From Pseudolabrys sp. (GTDB lineage Bacteria; Pseudomonadota; Alphaproteobacteria; Rhizobiales; Xanthobacteraceae): 9,747 nucleotides of DNA. The number at the start of each line of letters is the position of its first letter. The stretch's first letter is position 1. Of this stretch, positions 1 to 7,100 are shown in pieces. The notes beneath the pieces are model-generated. The model was not told the DNA's origin, made no database searches, and saw only the letters and a list, made by a program, of their open reading frames with translations. The DNA is taken from assembly GCA_029945495.1 (NCBI GenBank), contig JAQSCR010000476.1, positions 1 through 9,747 on the forward strand, in the 5' to 3' direction. The translations under genes were made by a program, and so were the position numbers.

Positions 1-231
1 GTCTGCTCGCTGGAACCCGAGGAAGGCGAGCAGCAGATCGCCGCTTTGCTGGCGCGCGATCCGCGCCTGGCGCGCAAGCCGATCCAGCCAGCGGAGGTAG
101 CCGGCCACGCCGAATTCATCACCGCCGACGGGGCGTTGCGGACTTTGCCGCAATATCTGCCCGATCCCGATCCGCACTGGGCCGGGCTCGACGGTTTTTA
201 TGCCGCCCGACTGGTCCGCCAGGTTCCGTGA
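1..231 (+). CDS. rsmB: RsmB-family 16S rRNA (cytosine-C5) methyltransferase, C-terminal end (5' truncated)
   Basis: Only the last 76 residues are visible; the gene enters from the left edge in frame 1 and stops at TGA 229-231. The first residues, VCSLEPEEGE, match motif VI of the RNA m5C methyltransferase (NOP2/Sun/RsmB) family. There the Cys after the T/V position, residue 2 here, is the catalytic nucleophile. The tail (GALRTLPQYLPD...GLDGFYAARLVR) matches the conserved C-terminal strand of the family, which ends in a DGFF/YAARL block. RsmB uses S-adenosylmethionine to methylate 16S rRNA at C967 (E. coli numbering) in the cytoplasm. The N-terminal NusB-like RNA-binding domain and the SAM-binding core lie outside the window, so RsmB rather than a paralogue is inferred partly from the downstream heparinase-purH order, recalled as common in Rhizobiales. 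Confidence 0.85.
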   Translation, partial: VCSLEPEEGEQQIAALLARDPRLARKPIQPAEVAGHAEFITADGALRTLPQYLPDPDPHWAGLDGFYAARLVRQVP

Positions 232-330
232 ACAGGCGGTATAGAATGCAGCGGAAGCAGCGGACGTATTGGCCGAAAGTCGACCCTTCGTTATCGTGCG
301 GATTACGCGCGGGAATCGGACCGCGTTGCC

Positions 331-337
331 GGGGGTG
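331..337 (+). promoter_or_regulatory. Candidate ribosome binding site deciding the heparinase-like gene start
   Basis: A GGGGGTG stretch lies 9 nt before ATG 347. It supports that ATG over the in-frame TTG at 269, which would add 26 residues without recognisable family similarity. The TTG has only a weaker GGAAG-like stretch 11 nt upstream (253-257). The match to a canonical GGAGG is partial. Confidence 0.45.
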
Positions 338-346
338 AACAACTCA

Positions 347-2104
347 ATGACGCGGGTGTCCGTCGGCGAACGAGCCAGATTGTCTGTGCTGATCGGCCGC
401 CGGGCTTTCCGCAGCCTCATCGGAGGCATGAGCACGCATCCGCTGATGCGCTGGCGCTTCGGCTCGACCAAGACCGACCGGCTGGTTATCGCCCCGCAGG
501 ATCTGCGTACCGCCGATGCCACCCGCGCCGCCGAAATCTATGCCGGGCGCTTTGCCTTCGCCGGCAAGGTGGTGATCTGCGACAGGCGGACACCATTCGA
601 GATGACGCCGCCGTCCGACGAATGGGCGAACATCCTGTTGAGCTTTGCCTGGCTGCGGCATCTGCGCGCCGCCGATTCGGCAATCACCCGCGCCAATGCG
701 CGCTCGCTGATCGACGACTGGATCAACGAGCAGGGCAGCTGGCATCCGGTCGGCTGGCAACCGGAAATTCTCTCGCGTCGGATCATCTGCTGGCTCAGCC
801 AGTCGCCCTTCGTGTTGCAGGACGCCGATGCGCGCTTCTATCGCCGCTTCATCCGCAGCCTGTCGCGACAGGTGCGCTATTTGCGCCGCAATCTCAATGA
901 ATGCCGCGAAGGCCTGCCGCGCCTGCAGGCGCTGATCGCGCTGACCTTCGCGGCCTTGTGCCTGCAAGACCTGTCCGGCCAGTTGCGGCCGACGGCGCGC
1001 CGGCTGATCGAGGAATTGCGTGCGCAGGTGCTGCCCGACGGCGGCCATATCAGCCGCAATCCGGGCGCACTGATCGAGATCCTGATAGACCTGTTGCCGC
1101 TGCGGCAGTTGTTCTCCGCGCGCAATCTGCAGCCGCCGCAGGCGATCAACAATGCTATCGACCGCATGATGCCGATGCTGCGCTTCTTTCGGCATCCCGA
1201 CGGCAATTTCGCGCAGTTCAATGGCATGGGGCCGACGCCGGTCGATCTGCTGGCGACCGCGTTCGCTTATGACGACGCGCGCGGCTCGCCGGTGTCGAAC
1301 GCGCCGCATTCCGGCTATCAGCGCATCGACGCCGGACCGACCGTGCTGCTGATGGACACCGGCCGGGCGCCGCCGGTCGCGGTCAGCCAGGAAGCCCACG
1401 CCGGCTGCCTGTCGTTCGAAATGTCGTGGAAGCAGCATCGGCTGGTGGTCAATTGCGGCCTGCCGGCGATGAACCGGGAAAACTGGCGGCAGGTGGCGCG
1501 CGCCACCGCAGCGCATTCGACCGTCACCTTCAACGACACCTCGTCATGCCGCTTTCTCGAATCGAAATCGGTGCGCCGCCTGCTCGCCGGCACGCCGATC
1601 GTCGCCGGCCCGCACAACGTCAAGGTCGACCGCGACGATGCCGACAGTGCGAGCTTGACCGCGTCGCACGACGGCTATGCCGGTGACTTCGGCGTCGTGC
1701 ATGCGCGCAGCGTTCGCGTGAGCGCCGATGGCGGCACGGTCGATGGCGAGGACAGTTTTCTGCCGGCCGACGGCCATGCCATCCCGGCCCGCAGCGCCGA
1801 CGAATATGCCGTGCGCTTCCACCTGCACCCGGCGGTCAAGGCCAACCGGCTGTCGGAAGGCCGCGGCGTCATTCTGCTGCTGCCCGACAAGGAAGTGTGG
1901 ACCTTCGCCAGCCAGGGCGAGGCCGTGCATGTCGAGGAAAGCGTCTATCTCGCCGGCTCCGACGGCCCGCGCCGCGCCGTGCAGATCGTGATCTATGGCC
2001 ATGCGCGGGAAACCCCCAAAGTGCGCTGGAGCTTCCGCCACACCCCGCCGGCCACGCACGGGGCGAAGCCGGACCGGGCCGACGAGCCGGAATTGCCGCT
2101 GTGA
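347..2104 (+). CDS. Heparinase II/III family protein
   Basis: This encodes 585 residues from ATG 347; an in-frame TTG at 269 would give 611. The N-terminal half (about 1-320) is mostly helical, as in the alpha/alpha-toroid of polysaccharide lyases, with a characteristic MRWRFGSTKTDRL stretch near residue 31. The C-terminal half carries the heparinase II/III-like beta-sandwich signature: an AHAGCLSFE block at 350-358, VVNCG ending at 371, and a conserved AHST with His390. Family members cleave uronic-acid polysaccharides by beta-elimination, but the substrate of this alphaproteobacterial branch is unknown to me. No convincing signal peptide is visible: the N-terminus is Arg-rich (MTRVSVGERARLSVLIGRR) with only a short hydrophobic patch. 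It lies 115 nt after rsmB and 53 nt before purH on the same strand, so co-transcription is possible. A -10-like TATAGAAT occurs at 240-247, but no -35 was found. The family call is firm; the function is open. Confidence 0.9.
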   Translation: MTRVSVGERARLSVLIGRRAFRSLIGGMSTHPLMRWRFGSTKTDRLVIAPQDLRTADATRAAEIYAGRFAFAGKVVICDRRTPFEMTPPSDEWANILLSFAWLRHLRAADSAITRANARSLIDDWINEQGSWHPVGWQPEILSRRIICWLSQSPFVLQDADARFYRRFIRSLSRQVRYLRRNLNECREGLPRLQALIALTFAALCLQDLSGQLRPTARRLIEELRAQVLPDGGHISRNPGALIEILIDLLPLRQLFSARNLQPPQAINNAIDRMMPMLRFFRHPDGNFAQFNGMGPTPVDLLATAFAYDDARGSPVSNAPHSGYQRIDAGPTVLLMDTGRAPPVAVSQEAHAGCLSFEMSWKQHRLVVNCGLPAMNRENWRQVARATAAHSTVTFNDTSSCRFLESKSVRRLLAGTPIVAGPHNVKVDRDDADSASLTASHDGYAGDFGVVHARSVRVSADGGTVDGEDSFLPADGHAIPARSADEYAVRFHLHPAVKANRLSEGRGVILLLPDKEVWTFASQGEAVHVEESVYLAGSDGPRRAVQIVIYGHARETPKVRWSFRHTPPATHGAKPDRADEPELPL

Positions 2105-2107
2105 TTT

Positions 2108-2144
2108 CGCCCACCTTTCCCCTTGCGAAGTGGGGCGGCGGGCG
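2108..2144 (+). other. Imperfect stem-loop in the heparinase-purH gap
   Basis: Just after the heparinase stop, outer arms CGCCC (2108-2112) and GGGCG (2140-2144) pair. The inner arms CCCCTT (2119-2124) and AAG-T-GGG (2128-2134) pair around a GCG loop with one bulged T. The structure ends 6 nt before the purH AAGGG. No T-run follows, so it is not a classical intrinsic terminator. It could be a degenerate intergenic repeat, an RNA processing or stability element, or chance pairing in GC-rich DNA. Confidence 0.35.
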
Positions 2145-2157
2145 ACATTAAGGGCGG

Positions 2158-3750
2158 ATGACCAGCCATCCACGCCGCATCACCCGCGCTTTGCTGTCGG
2201 TTTCCGACAAGACCGGCCTGGTCGAATTCGCCAGGGCTTTAGCCGAATTCGGCGTCGATCTGGTCTCCACCGGCGGCACCGCCAAGGCGTTGAAGGATGC
2301 CGGGCTCGATGTCGCCGATGTTGCCGACCTCACCGGCTTTCCCGAAATGATGGACGGCCGCGTCAAGACGCTACACCCGGGCGTGCATGGCGGCTTACTG
2401 GCGATCCGCGCCAACAAGGAACACGTCGCCGCGATGCAGGCGCACAAGATCAAGCCGATCGATCTGCTGGTCGTGAATCTCTATCCGTTCGAGGAAACCG
2501 TCGCCAAGGGCGCGGACTACGACGATTGCATCGAGAACATCGATATCGGCGGACCCGCGATGATCCGCGCCGCCGCCAAGAACCACGCCGACGTCACCGT
2601 GGTGGTCGAAGCTACCGACTATGCCGCCGTGCTCGACGAGTTGACCGCGCATGCCGGCATGACCTCGCTCGAGTTGCGCCAGCGCCTCGCGGCGAAAGCC
2701 TATGCGCGCACCGCTGCCTATGACGCGGCGATCTCGAACTGGTTTGCCGAAACGCTGAAAGACGATGCGCCGGACTATCGCGCCTTCGGCGGAAGGCTGG
2801 TGCAGCCGTTGCGCTATGGCGAGAACCCGCATCAGAGCGCGGCGTTCTACAAGACGCCGGGCGCGCGGCCGGGCGTCGCCTCGGCCCGCCAGATGCAGGG
2901 TAAGGAGCTATCCTACAACAACATCAACGATACCGACGCGGCCTATGAATGCGTCGCCGAATTCGACGCCAAGCGCACGCCGGCTTGCGTCATCGTCAAG
3001 CACGCCAATCCTTGCGGCGTCGCAGAAGGATCGAGCCTGCTGGAGGCTTATAAAAAGGCGCTCGCCTGCGATTCGACGTCGGCTTTCGGCGGCATCGTCG
3101 CGCTTAACCGCACGCTTGATGTCGAAGCGGCGCGCGCCATCACCGAGATTTTCACCGAAGTCATCATCGCGCCGGACGCCACCGAAGAAGCCATTGCCAT
3201 TGTCGCGGCAAAGAAGAATCTGCGGCTATTGCTGGCCGGCGGCCTGCCCGATCCGCGCGCCAATGGATTGACGGTGAAATCTGTGGCCGGCGGTCTGCTG
3301 GTGCAGTCGCGCGACAACGCGGTGGTCGACGATATGGCACTCAAGGTCGTCACCAAGCGCGCACCGACCGCGACTGAGCTGAACGATTTGCGCTTTGCCT
3401 TCCGGGTCGCCAAGCACGTCAAGTCGAACACCATCATCTATGCCAAGGACCTCGCCACCGTCGGCATCGGCGCTGGCCAGATGAGCCGCGTCGATTCGGC
3501 ACGCATCGCCGCGCGCAAGGCCGAAGACGCCGCCAAGGAATTGGGACTCGCCGCGCCGATGACCAAAGGTTCGGTCGTCGCCTCCGACGCGTTCTTTCCG
3601 TTTGCCGACGGTCTGCTGGTGACGATCGAAGCCGGCGCCACCGCCGTCATTCAGCCCGGCGGCTCGATGCGCGACAACGAGGTGATCGAGGCCGCCGACA
3701 GACACGGCATCGCCATGGTGTTCACCGGCACGCGGCATTTCAGGCATTAG
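2158..3750 (+). CDS. purH: Bifunctional AICAR formyltransferase / IMP cyclohydrolase
   Basis: PurH catalyses the last two steps of de novo purine synthesis: formylation of AICAR with 10-formyl-THF to FAICAR, then cyclisation to IMP, in the cytoplasm. The 530 residues are full length for the family. The N-terminal MGS-like cyclohydrolase domain (about 1-150) has STGGTAKAL, FPEMMDGRVKTLHP with Lys70, LYPF with Tyr109, IDIGGPAMIRAAAKNH with Asp129 and Lys141; these align with the human cyclohydrolase residues Lys66, Tyr104, Asp125 and Lys137. The transformylase domain has RYGENPHQ (219-226), SYNNIND (252-258) and KHANPCG with the catalytic Lys281-His282 pair. The C-terminus ends in the conserved TGTRHFRH. 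ATG 2158 is the only start ahead of the conserved ALLSVSDKTG. It is preceded by AAGGG (2150-2154) at an unusually short 3-nt spacing. No key residue is missing. Confidence 0.98.
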   Translation: MTSHPRRITRALLSVSDKTGLVEFARALAEFGVDLVSTGGTAKALKDAGLDVADVADLTGFPEMMDGRVKTLHPGVHGGLLAIRANKEHVAAMQAHKIKPIDLLVVNLYPFEETVAKGADYDDCIENIDIGGPAMIRAAAKNHADVTVVVEATDYAAVLDELTAHAGMTSLELRQRLAAKAYARTAAYDAAISNWFAETLKDDAPDYRAFGGRLVQPLRYGENPHQSAAFYKTPGARPGVASARQMQGKELSYNNINDTDAAYECVAEFDAKRTPACVIVKHANPCGVAEGSSLLEAYKKALACDSTSAFGGIVALNRTLDVEAARAITEIFTEVIIAPDATEEAIAIVAAKKNLRLLLAGGLPDPRANGLTVKSVAGGLLVQSRDNAVVDDMALKVVTKRAPTATELNDLRFAFRVAKHVKSNTIIYAKDLATVGIGAGQMSRVDSARIAARKAEDAAKELGLAAPMTKGSVVASDAFFPFADGLLVTIEAGATAVIQPGGSMRDNEVIEAADRHGIAMVFTGTRHFRH

Positions 3751-3782
3751 ACCGCTTTAGCTACCGCCTTAGCCTCTCCGCC

Positions 3783-3809
3783 GTCATGGCCGGGCTTGTC
3801 CCGGCCATC
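3783..3809 (+). repeat. 27-bp palindromic element, left copy
   Basis: A perfect 9-bp stem, ATGGCCGGG (3786-3794) with CCCGGCCAT (3800-3808), encloses loop CTTGT. The 27-bp unit, including flanking GTC and C, is exactly repeated in inverted orientation at 4139-4165. It starts 33 nt after the purH stop and ends 21 nt before the GIY-YIG ATG. Translated, such units give the MAGLVPAIP / GRDKPGHDG peptides that I recall as common spurious ORFs in rhizobial genomes, which suggests a dispersed family. Only two copies are in this window. Confidence 0.85.
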
Positions 3810-3830
3810 CCGATTAACGAAACTCGGGGC

Positions 3831-4121
3831 ATGCGACGGTTCTTCGTCTACATCCTCGCAAGTCGGCCGGGCGGCGCCATTTACGTTGGCGTCACCAGTA
3901 ATTTGATTCGGCGCGTTTACGAACACAAACAGGGCGTCGTACCGGGCCATACAAAGCGCTATCAAATTAACAAGCTCGTATATTTCGAAGAATACTCTTC
4001 CGCGTACGACGCGCTGCAGCGTGAAAAGAACATGAAGCATTGGTCGCGTGTCTATAAGACGCGTCTAATCCTTCAAATGAACCCGACGTGGCGAGACTTG
4101 TATGATGAGATCGCCAACTAG
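3831..4121 (+). CDS. GIY-YIG nuclease superfamily protein (COG2827-like)
   Basis: A 96-residue single-domain protein, typical in length for stand-alone GIY-YIG proteins. The motif pair appears as VYIL (6-9, Tyr7) and IYVGVT (17-22, Tyr18-Gly20). It is followed by SNLIRRVYEHKQG with candidate catalytic Arg27/28, then LVYFEEY (49-55), the conserved acidic segment DALQREKNMKHW (60-71), and a NPTWRDLY C-terminal signature (84-91). Superfamily members cut DNA using a Tyr/Arg/Glu/metal site, but the role of these small bacterial proteins is not established. ATG 3831 is chosen because homologues I recall start M-R-x-[FY]-x-V-Y-I-L. An in-frame ATG at 3786 lies inside the left palindrome and would add 15 repeat-derived residues. 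Upstream CGGGG (3825-3829) is a poor, close RBS. It converges with gdh, 69 nt from stop to stop. Its GC is clearly lower than its neighbours, consistent with horizontal acquisition. Confidence 0.88.
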   Translation: MRRFFVYILASRPGGAIYVGVTSNLIRRVYEHKQGVVPGHTKRYQINKLVYFEEYSSAYDALQREKNMKHWSRVYKTRLILQMNPTWRDLYDEIAN

Positions 4122-4138
4122 TCTGCCCGCCTAAGCGA

Positions 4139-4165
4139 GATGGCCGGGACAAGCCCGGCCATGAC
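4139..4165 (-). repeat. 27-bp palindromic element, right copy (inverted)
   Basis: This is the exact reverse complement of 3783-3809 over all 27 positions. Stem arms are ATGGCCGGG (4140-4148) and CCCGGCCAT (4154-4162) around ACAAG. It sits in the 69-nt gap between the GIY-YIG stop (4121) and the gdh stop (4191), so either transcript could form the hairpin near its 3' end. A short TTTT (4170-4173) follows at a distance on the plus strand. That is not a proper U-tract, so bidirectional termination is only a possibility. Confidence 0.85.
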
Positions 4166-4190
4166 AGAGTTTTGGGAATCTTTCTTCGCC

Positions 4191-7100
4191 TTACTCCCGC
4201 GCCAAATCCCCTAAGAGACTCGCCGCCACCGACAGCTTCGACAGCGTCAGCCCGGAGCCGGCGATTTCGTGGATCGCCGCGCGGATGCGTTCGACCTCCG
4301 CCTGGCGCGGCTTGACCCATTGCTCCACCGCGCCGGCGCCGGCAGCGCCGGTGGCGACCATCGCCGCGGTCAGCCGGCGTTCGGCATCTCCAATCGAATC
4401 GACCGCGCGGTCGAGCGCGAGGCGATCGAAATAATCCGACACGACGATGCCGGGCACCGCCGCGGCGACGCGATCGAGCTGGAAGAAGGCTTCGGTGGCA
4501 AAATAAGTCGCGGTCACTTCGCTGACCGGCTTCTTGGCGCGATCGGCCACCTGGACGATGTCGGTCGCGGCCTTCAGCAAAGCGAGGTTGGCGATTCTGC
4601 GCGCCAGCGCTTCCGGCACGCCGCCGCGACTGAGGCTCGCGACGCGGTGATCGCGCGCGGCCAAACCTTGCGTCGACAGCGCGCCATCGAGCGCGGCCTC
4701 GACCTGGGCGATGCCGTCGCGGAAATGCGCGACGATCGTCTCCAGTCCCTGCTTGAGATCGACATTGCGCAGGAACCAGACCAGCCTGTCGAGCAAAAGA
4801 TTTTGTACCGCGGCGTACAGCGACAGTTGCGTCTTGCCCGGCAATTTGTTGTCGAGCGCATCGATCTCGCCATTCAAGCCGATCAGGTCGTAGCTGTTGC
4901 GCACCGCCGCGAAAGCCGCGGCAATCGAGGCTGGCGTGGCGCCGGTCTGGTCGGCGATGCGCACGATCAAGGTCGCGCCGCCGCGATTGATCATCGAATT
5001 GGTCAGCTGCGTGGCGATGATCTCGCGCCGCAGCCGGTGCACGTGCAGCGCCTCCGGATATTTCTCCGACATCACCTTGGGGAAATAGCGGCCGAGCTCA
5101 CGGCCGAGATACGGATCGTCCGGCACCGAACTATCGAGCAGTTCGTTGTAGAGCGTGAGCTTGGCGTAGGCCAACAGCACCGCCAGCTCCGGCCGCGTCA
5201 GCGGCTGGTCGCGCTTGCGCCGCTCGGCAATCGCCATTTCGTCCGGCAGATATTCGACCGCGCGATCGAGCAGGCCCTGCTTCTCCAAAGTCTGCATCAG
5301 GCGCTGCTGGAAGCCGAGATCCTCCAGGCCACGCCGCTGCGCCAGCGAGATCGCCAAAGTCTGCTGGTAGTTGTTGCGTAATACCAGATGGCCGACCTCC
5401 TCGGTCATCGCGGCCAACTGCACGTTGCGCTGTTCAAACGTCATCTTGCCCTCGCGCACCGGCACCGACAGCGCGATCTTGATATTGACCTCGACGTCGG
5501 AGGTGTTGACGCCGGCGGAATTGTCGATGGCGTCGGTGTTGAGCCGGATGCCGTTAAGCGCCGCCTCGATGCGGCCGCGCTGCGTCATGCCGAGATTAGC
5601 GCCCTCGCCGACGACCTTGACGCGTAAGTCGGAACCCTGGATGCGGATCGCATCGTTGGCGCGGTCGCCGACCGCCTCGTCGGTTTCGCCGGAAGCCCGC
5701 ACATAGGTGCCGATGCCGCCGAAGAACAGCAGGTCGGCCGGCATTTTCAGGATGGCCTTCATCAAGGCTTGCGGCGTCACGCTTTCGGGAACGCCGATGA
5801 TCTTCTGCGCTTCCGGCGACAGCTTTATCTCCTTCGACGCGCGCGGGAAAACGCCGCCGCCTTTCGAGATCAGCGATTTGTCGTAGTCCTGCCAGCTCGA
5901 GCGCGGCAGCGCGAACAGCCGCTTGCGCTCGGCAAAAGCCGCTTTCGCATCGGGATCGGGATCGATGAACATATCGCGATGATCGAACGCCGCCAGCAGC
6001 CGCGTGGTTTCCTCGCGCAGCATGCCGTTGCCGAACACGTCGCCCGACATGTCGCCGACGCCGACGGCGGTGAACGGCGTCACGCCGATGTCGATGTCCA
6101 TCTCGCGGAAGTGGCGCTTGACCGATTCCCAGGCGCCGCGCGCGGTGATGCCCATCACTTTATGATCGTAGCCGACCGAACCGCCGGAAGCGAAAGCGTC
6201 GCCGAGCCAATAGCCGTGTTCGATCGCCAGCGCATTGGCGATATCGGAGAAGGTCGCAGTGCCCTTGTCGGCGGCGACGACGAGATAGGGATCGTCGCCC
6301 TCGTGCCGCACCACGCAGTCGGGCGGAATAATGCTGCCGTCCGGCGCGTAATTGTCGGTGATGTCGAGCAGCGTCGAGATGAACAGTTTATAAGTCGCGA
6401 TGCCTTCGGCCTGCACCACGTCGCGCGATGCGCCCTTCGGCATCAGCTTCGGCACGAAGCCGCCTTTGGCGCCGACCGGCACGATCACCGCGTTCTTGAC
6501 CTGCTGCGCCTTCACCAGCCCTAAAATCTCGGTGCGGAAATCCTGCGGCCGGTCGGACCAGCGGATGCCGCCGCGCGCCACCTTGCCGAAGCGCATATGC
6601 ACGCCCTCGACGCGCGGCGAATAAACGAAGATTTCGTAGAGCGGCCGCGGCAGCGGCATTTCGGTGAGCTTGCCACTTTCGAACTTGATGGCGATCTGCG
6701 CCTTGACGTGGCCGCTCGCGTCGACCTGATAGAAATTGGTGCGGATCGCCGACTGCACCGCGTTGACGAACAGACGTAAGATTCGATCCTCGTCGAGACT
6801 GTCGACTTTCTCCAGCTCCTCCTCGATGCGGGCGGAGATCTCCTGCTGCTTCTCGTTGCGCGCCTTGGCCGCCTCATCGCGCGGATCGAAGCGCGCGTGA
6901 AACAGCGCGACCGTATCGGCGGCGATTGGCGCGTGCTTGACCAAGGTCGCCCACATGTAGTCCTGCGAATAGGGCACACGAATCTGGCGCAGATAGCGCG
7001 ACAGCGTGCGGATCAGCGCCACGTCGCGCCAGGCGAGCCCGCCGAGCAGAGTGAGCGCGTTGTAGCCGTCGTTCTCGGCGCCGCCGCGCATCACCATCAG

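Larger units (their letters stand above)
3783..4165. mobile_element. Candidate GIY-YIG cassette bounded by inverted palindromes
   Basis: This 383-bp segment consists of one small GIY-YIG nuclease-like gene between two identical, inverted 27-bp palindromes. The gene body is about 48% GC by hand count over 3901-4120, while a sampled purH stretch (2161-2220) is about 67%. Together these features suggest a unit that moved as a block, or a palindrome family associated with its own nuclease, similar in layout to REP elements with their associated transposases. No target-site duplication is evident next to 3783 or 4165, and mobility is not shown by the sequence. The alternative is an ordinary gene that happens to be flanked by two members of an abundant intergenic repeat. 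Confidence 0.4.

Noticed and set aside
240..247. TATAGAAT as a -10 promoter element for the heparinase-like gene
   Set aside because: No acceptable -35 hexamer at the right distance upstream; left as a remark only.
269..346. Extension of the heparinase-like gene to TTG 269
   Set aside because: The 26 extra residues show no family similarity, and ATG 347 has the better-placed G-rich ribosome binding site.
344..1516. 390-codon open frame antisense to the heparinase-like gene
   Set aside because: Arg/Gln/His-rich shadow of a GC-biased gene; no recognisable motif, no separate promoter.
3751..3774. Two 12-bp tandem units (ACCGCTTTAGCT / ACCGCCTTAGCC) right after the purH stop
   Set aside because: Only two copies, matching at 10 of 12 positions; too short to interpret beyond chance or a small slippage event.
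3747..4040. 97-codon minus-strand frame containing RDGRDKPGHDGG
   Set aside because: The peptide is a translation of the left palindrome, a familiar spurious-ORF signature; the rest is antisense to the GIY-YIG gene.
3783..4165. CRISPR-like or insertion-sequence interpretation of the inverted repeats
   Set aside because: There are only two copies, inverted rather than direct, with no spacer array, no DDE or HUH transposase and no visible target-site duplication; the candidate-cassette description fits better.
4269..5381. 370-codon plus-strand frame antisense to the gdh C-terminal region
   Set aside because: Same shadow pattern; the gdh frame on the opposite strand continues unbroken across it.
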